DNA of 21,042 nucleotides from a virus. The position numbers were made by a program, and so were the translations under genes. How positions within the stretch are numbered: the first letter of the stretch is position 1; each line of letters starts with the position of its first letter. The DNA lies in the IMG/VR virus record IMGVR_UViG_3300000228_000506, positions 1 through 21,042 of that record; one strand, given 5' to 3'. Below are positions 15,407 to 21,042 of this stretch, in pieces. The notes beneath the pieces were generated by a model. It ran no database searches. It was not told where the DNA came from and worked only from the letters and a program-made list of their open reading frames with translations.

Positions 15407-18400
15407 TATTCTTTCCCACTACAATTTCTGTTCGTTCGCCAACCTATATTCAGATGGGATTTAACGCCGATGTTGGCGAAGTCACGATTGACAATTTCTT
15501 AATTACGGCCGACAGAAATCCAGATGATATCTTGACGGTATATTCTGTTGAGGTCAGAGGAAAAGTAGTTGATATTGTTTGCAGCCCAGCCTTTCCGTTG
15601 GCGTCTTATACAATATCGCTTAGGGACGGGGCCTCAGCATTTGCATCCTTGACTGGAGAGCTTCTTTCTGAAGATGCTGCAGCCAGCAAAGTTCAGTTCG
15701 TGGGACCAGAGGAAGCAAATCCTATAAGAGATAGGATGGGCCAAAATCTCACCTCGATCTACGATGCGTCTGAAAATAATGCATTACATGCTTATGTTTC
15801 TTCGATTTCCAAAGAGGTTCTTTCTGCTGTCACAGCAGTCAAGCAAACAAGTAATGCCTCCTATATAGAAGAAATTGCTACCGATATTGTGATGATACGC
15901 TCTGTTGATGCGGCTGATCGTCTCCCTGAAGAGTCAGCCTATCAAGTAGATCGCGTCGCGCGTGCTCCGACCGGCACAACAGCAAGTCGTGGCAACTTTG
16001 ATTTCGAGACTGCCGACAGGACAAATCCTCTGTGGGATAGCTTTCCTTCTGCACCATATTTGCTTCGTCAAGTTATGGTGACAGAAGTGGTATCGAATAT
16101 CGAGACAGTACAGAACAGCTTCACAGGGTTGACTGTCACGGTTGAACAGCCATACGTAATAGCTGTGCTAAATCTTTCCCTGAATCAGATGGGCGTAGAT
16201 TATGTTTACGATATAACTGAGTATCCAGTCATGCTTCTGAGCAATCGCTATGATCCTGATTTTGCAGTAGTTAATACCAGGCTTGAATCAAACCAGATTC
16301 AAATCCCTCAGCTGGCTATAGACGAACTACATATTCCATATCCTACGTCCTCGGACGTGTGGACAATTACTTATTCTTATGATGATCGTGGAACGCGGGC
16401 ACTTCAAGATCCTCGCATTTATTCCATTGAGTCTGCAGTTAGAGAGATAGCTCCTGCGGCAACAAATGTTTTCTCGTTAGCGCACCCTTTGATCGTAGAT
16501 GCAACTGGCGCAACTCCATCTTCTGATGGAGTCGTATTTGCCTATCCTGCTGCGACAGCAACATCGATAGCTTATGCTGGAACGCATCCTGCCTTCAGGT
16601 TTGAGATTGAGTTTGATCGACTAAGCCCTCCTTCAAAACCAGGAGAATATGCGGTAGATTATTCGACTGGACAAGTGCTTGTTTTTGGAGAAGATATTAC
16701 CGGAACCGGCACAGGAACGATCCCTCCTGCTGCCACATATCTCTATTCTTTTGAGAGGGTACCAGGAGTAGACTTTGTACTCGATACAGAAACTGACGAA
16801 ATTGTAGCCACAGTAGATCGAAATCTAGCTGGTGAAAACGTATTCCTTGAGTATCGTTATGAGCAAGTTTTCCGCCCAGATACCGATTATATCGCAGAAG
16901 TTCACAATGAAGTAATTGAAGAGTTTGTAGAAAACAGATTTGTCGGACTAGATAGAATCAGGACTGAGCACTTTCCAATCACTGATGTTTTTACTATAAC
17001 GAATGAAACTACTGGCGAGCAATATCGCGCAGCCGCATTTTCTCATAACGAGATCACGATTTCGGGCGATGAACTACCCAGAAGAGCAATCATTACTGGT
17101 GAGCCTGCATTGTTTTCATCAACGGTGGATGAGACTCTTTTGGTCGGAGATACTGTTTCTTCAGGTGTTCAGCCTGTAGTTAGAGTAATTCTTAAGAATA
17201 ACCAAGTACTTGCCGCCACTGGCGGTTTCATCGGATCTGCACTTGATAGCTCGCTGATGCTCGACGGGACCTACTTCGTATCCGAATGGTTTTTTGACAA
17301 ACTTGATACACTTGCTAACAATATTTTAAATCTGGGTACCGTAGGAGACTATTGCGTAGATTATCACGCCGGTTACCTCTATGTGAAAGTTAGTGCCAAT
17401 ATAGGCCCAGGGATAGGTACTGCATCTTATCGCTATGCTACTATAGAGGTTGGAAACCCATATGTAACTTCTGTCGATTCCGTCAGATATGCTACAAACG
17501 GTGGCCAGTCAACAATACTGGAACTACCATCTACTTTTTCGTCTACTGAGATCCTTCCTTTAGATTTGCCAGCCAGTACTGAGCAGTTTGTTGCCGATAC
17601 TGATCTTCCGTTGATTCTTGGGAGCGTAGCATCTGGTAAATTAGGTTACTGGAGAATGGGCGAGGATATATTCAGAGCTTCAGATTCTCTTTTTGATAGT
17701 TCAGTAGTTGATGGATATCATTATCTCAGATTAGAGGGCGACAGCGATAAACTTATCATAGAGCTGATAGATTCGGTTTCAGTTAGGGTCGATATTGCTT
17801 TTTCTGATGATGCACAAGAAGCTGGCTGGCAACTCTATCAGATAAATCAGGCTTCTGAGTTTACTGTTGCTACGACCTATCCTGCACAATTTGTCAAAGG
17901 CGTGTACTTTACTTCCGAGGTTCAAACGTTGCCGGTCTCACAGGCAGCGAATCTCTGGCAATCTGAAACAGATAGTTTTTCGGACTACATCATTACTTCG
18001 GCCAATCCATTGCTGGATGGATATCCTGCCGGCACTTCTCTGACAGTAGTCTATGACTTTGGAACAATGTTTTTAGATTATGAGAGGCTCGTAGACAGCT
18101 TGCGAGTAAGTTATGAGTGGGGCGACAACAGCATTCGCTGGATCAACTCTCCAACGGTAGATTCAACATATTTTGTAACGTATCGCTACGGAGCTTTGCG
18201 CAGAGAGCTAAAAGAGAACTTTGCATCAATGCTTGGGCTTCAAGATTTGATTGATGCAGACATGGAGTTTCCGCGTGAGTCGGTCAGAGACCTCACCAAG
18301 GCAGCATACCAAATATTTTCTGGTGGACCGACGTACCGAAGTCTGTTGACGCTTGGCGAAACGCCTACGCTGATTAAACCGGACGTACAGGAGCTGAGCT

Positions 18401-19848
18401 TCGATGAGTGGACTCTCGGGCGCGATCACCTCTATGATGCAGCTCCGGCCATCGTAGGCGATCCTGCGTGGGGTTTGGGAAGGTGGGGAAGCGGGCTTGA
18501 TACCAGCGCCACGTACCTCTCCGCAATAGGTGATAACGTTGTTGCGTATCGCAGTGGGGCTTTCTCGACCAGGGTACAAAATCAATGGTTCGGCATAAAT
18601 AACAATGCTGATGTTACTTTCGATTTCGATGTCTCGGCAGAAGATATCTATATTGGAACATCTGGTTGGCATCCTGATACGGTTCCATTCACAATTTCTT
18701 CAACGGATGCTTTTCCTTTTGAGTCAATCGGCCGGCCATCTCAGTTTTGGTCTAAGCCAGGACTACATGTTTGGTTTGATGCCGAAGATCTTCAATTCAA
18801 ATGCGCCTATGTGGGAGTTGCTGGAGAAACAGCAACTGGCACAATATCTACTGATGGAGAATTTGCCTATCGCCAGGATGGATATGTTGATGGATATGGG
18901 GTAGAGCAAACTGATGTAGTTAGGACTGGCCCAAGTCTGATTGAATGTCAGTTCAGTATCGACGGTTACGATTCATCATCGATTGCCGATGGTTATCTTG
19001 ATGCTTTGGGGGCAGAGGTAATTTGGCCAATCTATTCTGATATAGTTGGTTTTGTTGCCTCGCATCCAAATTACTTCTTTGATACCGGAACTGTTGACGG
19101 CGGCAGGATGTCTTTGTTCAAAGATACTGCCGGATATCTTGTTTTCTCAGTTATTGATGAAAGCAATCACCGGTGGTCTATCTCAACCAACATCAGTGAT
19201 TGGTTGCCTGGAGAAGACCACACTGTTGGAGCTAGCTGGAAGCTTAACTCCTCTACCTCTTCTGATGAAATGCATTTATTTGTGGACGGCAGAGAGACAT
19301 CAAACATTATTCGCTGGGGAGGAATAGATCCCGGAACAGTCCCTTTTAGAAGCGTGGCTATAGAGGTTGTTGAACCGTCCCTAGTCAGGCCAATCGTATA
19401 TGAAGTCAATGGAGTCAGCACAGCTGCTTCCTCCAGCTTTGTAGCCCAAGATACTGACTTTGTCGCCCTGGGAATATTGCCAGGAGATACCCTCACCATA
19501 CTAGAAAATACAAATGACGGACTTGGAAGTCCATACACAATAACTGCGGTAGGAGATGGCTACCTAGACTTGTCATCACCCCTTACTCTTTCTCTTGACA
19601 CAATCAGCTATGTAGTTAATCAAGGCGTCTACGCACTAGATACCAATCTTGATGCAAAGTTTGTAGTTTATGTCAATGGCATTGAAATAGCTGGACCAGA
19701 TGCCACCATACCTATGTACTCTGTCGAAAGAGTGTCTGGAATGAATTACCTCACTGTTTGGGCAGATGCTCTTATTGGGGCAACCATAACTGCAGAAACA
19801 AGAGGCTTAACATTATCTAGGGCTAAATTTATGGTTGCGCGGTACTAA
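15403..19848 (+). CDS. Giant multidomain outer baseplate/tail protein with LamG-like region
   Basis: This 1481-residue protein follows the J-like gene, where gp7-type wedge or tail-fibre-connecting proteins are often encoded. The N-terminal region (about 106-150, NPIRDRMGQNLTSIYD) is helical and may dock on the wedge. A long series of beta domains follows. Two carry G-[DE]-Y-x-V-D-Y (414-420 and 648-654), and one (527-560) matches a domain in the J-like protein. Residues 932-1000 (LRRELKENFASMLGL, then AAYQIFSGGPTY) form a helical unit known from large tail proteins. About 1160-1310 looks like a LamG/concanavalin-type lectin domain (DESNHRWSIST, DWLPGEDHTVGASWKL, HLFVDGRE). About 1331-1395 is a small beta domain with GILPGDTLTI. 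Seven Asp-Gly-Tyr motifs are scattered through the second half. The likely role is to bridge wedge and receptor-binding parts, perhaps with glycan binding. No Shine-Dalgarno site is visible; the ATGA overlap suggests coupling. Confidence 0.6.
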   Translation: MIFFPTTISVRSPTYIQMGFNADVGEVTIDNFLITADRNPDDILTVYSVEVRGKVVDIVCSPAFPLASYTISLRDGASAFASLTGELLSEDAAASKVQFVGPEEANPIRDRMGQNLTSIYDASENNALHAYVSSISKEVLSAVTAVKQTSNASYIEEIATDIVMIRSVDAADRLPEESAYQVDRVARAPTGTTASRGNFDFETADRTNPLWDSFPSAPYLLRQVMVTEVVSNIETVQNSFTGLTVTVEQPYVIAVLNLSLNQMGVDYVYDITEYPVMLLSNRYDPDFAVVNTRLESNQIQIPQLAIDELHIPYPTSSDVWTITYSYDDRGTRALQDPRIYSIESAVREIAPAATNVFSLAHPLIVDATGATPSSDGVVFAYPAATATSIAYAGTHPAFRFEIEFDRLSPPSKPGEYAVDYSTGQVLVFGEDITGTGTGTIPPAATYLYSFERVPGVDFVLDTETDEIVATVDRNLAGENVFLEYRYEQVFRPDTDYIAEVHNEVIEEFVENRFVGLDRIRTEHFPITDVFTITNETTGEQYRAAAFSHNEITISGDELPRRAIITGEPALFSSTVDETLLVGDTVSSGVQPVVRVILKNNQVLAATGGFIGSALDSSLMLDGTYFVSEWFFDKLDTLANNILNLGTVGDYCVDYHAGYLYVKVSANIGPGIGTASYRYATIEVGNPYVTSVDSVRYATNGGQSTILELPSTFSSTEILPLDLPASTEQFVADTDLPLILGSVASGKLGYWRMGEDIFRASDSLFDSSVVDGYHYLRLEGDSDKLIIELIDSVSVRVDIAFSDDAQEAGWQLYQINQASEFTVATTYPAQFVKGVYFTSEVQTLPVSQAANLWQSETDSFSDYIITSANPLLDGYPAGTSLTVVYDFGTMFLDYERLVDSLRVSYEWGDNSIRWINSPTVDSTYFVTYRYGALRRELKENFASMLGLQDLIDADMEFPRESVRDLTKAAYQIFSGGPTYRSLLTLGETPTLIKPDVQELSFDEWTLGRDHLYDAAPAIVGDPAWGLGRWGSGLDTSATYLSAIGDNVVAYRSGAFSTRVQNQWFGINNNADVTFDFDVSAEDIYIGTSGWHPDTVPFTISSTDAFPFESIGRPSQFWSKPGLHVWFDAEDLQFKCAYVGVAGETATGTISTDGEFAYRQDGYVDGYGVEQTDVVRTGPSLIECQFSIDGYDSSSIADGYLDALGAEVIWPIYSDIVGFVASHPNYFFDTGTVDGGRMSLFKDTAGYLVFSVIDESNHRWSISTNISDWLPGEDHTVGASWKLNSSTSSDEMHLFVDGRETSNIIRWGGIDPGTVPFRSVAIEVVEPSLVRPIVYEVNGVSTAASSSFVAQDTDFVALGILPGDTLTILENTNDGLGSPYTITAVGDGYLDLSSPLTLSLDTISYVVNQGVYALDTNLDAKFVVYVNGIEIAGPDATIPMYSVERVSGMNYLTVWADALIGATITAETRGLTLSRAKFMVARY
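18877..18900 (+). repeat. Short tandem repeat encoding DGY-VDGY
   Basis: The 10-base word GATGGATATG occurs at 18877-18886 and again at 18889-18898, a 12-base period, and encodes two Asp-Gly-Tyr turns at residues 1159 and 1163 of the large tail protein. Related words occur at 17710 and 18016 in the same gene and at 13865 in the J-like gene. Position 13865 shares 12 identical bases with position 17710. Confidence 0.6.
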
Positions 19849-19849
19849 A

Positions 19850-21042
19850 ATGTCAAACAAACTATTTACAAAAGGATCTGCCCCGATAGACATTGAAGCC
19901 GTCGATGTCTATCAAGTCTTGCTTGTCCGCTCAGCCTTGAAAGATACAGGCACGTTTGAGTTCAGCACAGGCACCCTGTCTGGCACATCAACAGTAACTG
20001 GCAGCATTGTTCCAACTATGCAACCAAGCAATTCTATCAAAGGCAAGAAACTTTTCGTCGAATTGCATTCAAGCAATCTTGGTGCTGGCCCCAATACAGT
20101 AACTATAAACGGAACCACTTTTAGCGGCGCAGTCACCGAAACATTAACGTTTTTGACAGAGGGCATTCAAACATCAACTGAGTTTTGGCTAACAGTCGCT
20201 TCGGTAGCTATTTCGGTCACGGCATCCAATTCCTCTTATCCTGCTGGAGCCCTTCAGTTACTTGAAGCGTTTCCAATGAATCGAGCCGAAAATGCCGGTG
20301 ATTACTCTGAAGTTGAGTACAACAATGGGATATTTTCATTCTTTCAGGCAGGCACAGCGTTTGAGCAAGCTCTTCAAACAGGTCATTATCTTGTAGACTA
20401 CCCTTCTCCAATATCTATACCTTTGACTGCAAAAGGCAACCTTACTATTGGCGCAGACCTTAATGGTGAGAATTTTGCAGAATGTATTATCGAGTCTCCT
20501 CAATTCTTTAATGCAAACCTAACGGATGCCAGGGTTGGAGAACTTGCCTCGATATTGACACATACTTCTCTACATACTCTGCCTAGAACCCCGACCCCCA
20601 CAGATCAAACCACATTTTTGCTTGATCTTGATGGATCTGTTAAAGTAACTCATGAGAATCGCATAGCATTTTCCGGAACACATCAGACAGATATAGGATC
20701 AGTTAACTCTAGCTTTGGAGAGTCATTGGTTATAGACAAACCGTTTAGAATCAGTAATTCGTCGGAAATAATTGGGCCAAAAGAAGGCACGATTGAGTTC
20801 TTTCTTTCTCCATTACATGATACATGGGAATCTGATGGAAGAAATCGTCAAATATTTGATATAACAAATCTGTCTGAACTTGAGATTACCAGTACGACCG
20901 CTACTACGATACTGCTTCCATTTAAGATAAAATCAGTTCTAAAAATCTATCTGTCAGGCGACATTGAGAAGCAAGACCTTTCAGGGCAATACTCTCTACA
21001 GAAAGATAATCAAACAATCGTCCTTCCTACTGGACTGGCTCC
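19850..21042 (+). CDS. LamG-like tail protein (3' partial)
   Basis: An open frame runs from the ATG at 19850, one base after the previous stop, to the window edge without a stop: 397 complete codons plus two bases. The product begins MSNKLFTKGSAPIDIEAVDV. Residues about 30-145 are rich in Thr, Ser and Gly with alternating strands, like a phage Ig-like or collar domain. Residues 255-397 look like the start of a LamG/concanavalin A-like domain: a LLDLDGSV strand, GESLVIDKPFRIS, then P-K-E-G-TIEFFLSPLHDTW near 310-326 and FDI near 336. The TIEF-hydrophobic-SP pattern is typical of LamG-type modules in tail proteins. A role in the outer tail, possibly in binding surface glycans, is inferred. There is no visible Shine-Dalgarno sequence. 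The C-terminus is outside the window, so total size and any enzymatic or receptor-binding domain are unknown. Confidence 0.6.
   Translation, partial: MSNKLFTKGSAPIDIEAVDVYQVLLVRSALKDTGTFEFSTGTLSGTSTVTGSIVPTMQPSNSIKGKKLFVELHSSNLGAGPNTVTINGTTFSGAVTETLTFLTEGIQTSTEFWLTVASVAISVTASNSSYPAGALQLLEAFPMNRAENAGDYSEVEYNNGIFSFFQAGTAFEQALQTGHYLVDYPSPISIPLTAKGNLTIGADLNGENFAECIIESPQFFNANLTDARVGELASILTHTSLHTLPRTPTPTDQTTFLLDLDGSVKVTHENRIAFSGTHQTDIGSVNSSFGESLVIDKPFRISNSSEIIGPKEGTIEFFLSPLHDTWESDGRNRQIFDITNLSELEITSTTATTILLPFKIKSVLKIYLSGDIEKQDLSGQYSLQKDNQTIVLPTGLA

Noticed and set aside
18226-18672. Minus-strand open frame of 148 codons
   Set aside because: It is opposite the 1481-residue gene, whose protein is coherent through the region. 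The antisense product has no recognisable domain.
1-21042. Extracellular contractile injection system, tailocin or type VI secretion locus instead of a phage
   Set aside because: No AAA+ ATPase, toxin or secretion-membrane genes are present, and the gene order and very large proteins fit a large myovirus. The window alone cannot exclude a defective prophage.
1-21042. Alternative genetic code (recoded TAG or TGA)
   Set aside because: TAA, TGA and TAG all occur as natural gene ends directly followed by the next start, and no long gene is interrupted by an in-frame stop.
1-21042. CRISPR array, tRNA genes, insertion sequences, promoters or terminators
   Set aside because: I saw no regularly spaced repeats, cloverleaf-like segments, transposase genes or terminal inverted repeats. 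The gaps between genes are at most 12 bases, too short for regulatory regions.

Overview
This window is a late structural module from a large contractile-tailed bacteriophage (myovirus-type) or a closely related prophage. All ten genes are on the + strand and are packed almost without gaps: neighbours overlap by 1-4 bases, abut, or are separated by at most 12 bases. The layout suggests one long polycistronic late transcript. No promoter, terminator, RNA gene, integrase, insertion sequence or CRISPR array is visible. All three stop codons are used as gene ends, so the standard code applies. Base composition is moderately AT-rich by eye. Nothing in the window identifies the host.

Layout: (1) 1-348, the 3' end of a gene cut by the window edge, probably the tape measure protein. 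(2) 352-1215, a conserved 287-residue tail-end/baseplate adaptor-type protein. (3) 1228-6051, a very large (1607-residue) baseplate hub protein. (4) 6048-8102, a central spike protein with an N-terminal OB-like region and a C-terminal beta-helical needle. (5) 8102-10237, a 711-residue protein with an unusually hydrophobic N-terminal third, a cysteine cluster and beta-rich domains. (6) 10238-11779, a 513-residue protein of unknown function. (7) 11776-12204, a GpW/gp25-type baseplate wedge protein. (8) 12212-15406, a 1064-residue baseplate J/gp6-type wedge protein. (9) 15403-19848, a 1481-residue multidomain tail protein with a LamG/concanavalin-like region, in the position gp7-type wedge proteins often occupy. 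(10) 19850 to the right edge, an incomplete gene for another LamG-like tail protein.

Together these genes would build the end of the tail that contacts the host. The tape measure sets tail length, the adaptor and hub close the tube, the spike sits at the tip, gp25 and J assemble the wedges that trigger sheath contraction, and the last two large proteins probably extend outward and bind host-surface or accessory ligands. The order (tape measure, adaptor, hub, spike, gp25, J, outer proteins) is standard for contractile tails. The oddities are the size of the hub, J-like and outer proteins, and two uncharacterised proteins inserted between the spike and gp25. The 711-residue one is the best candidate in the window for something undescribed, because it looks as though it could meet a membrane during infection.
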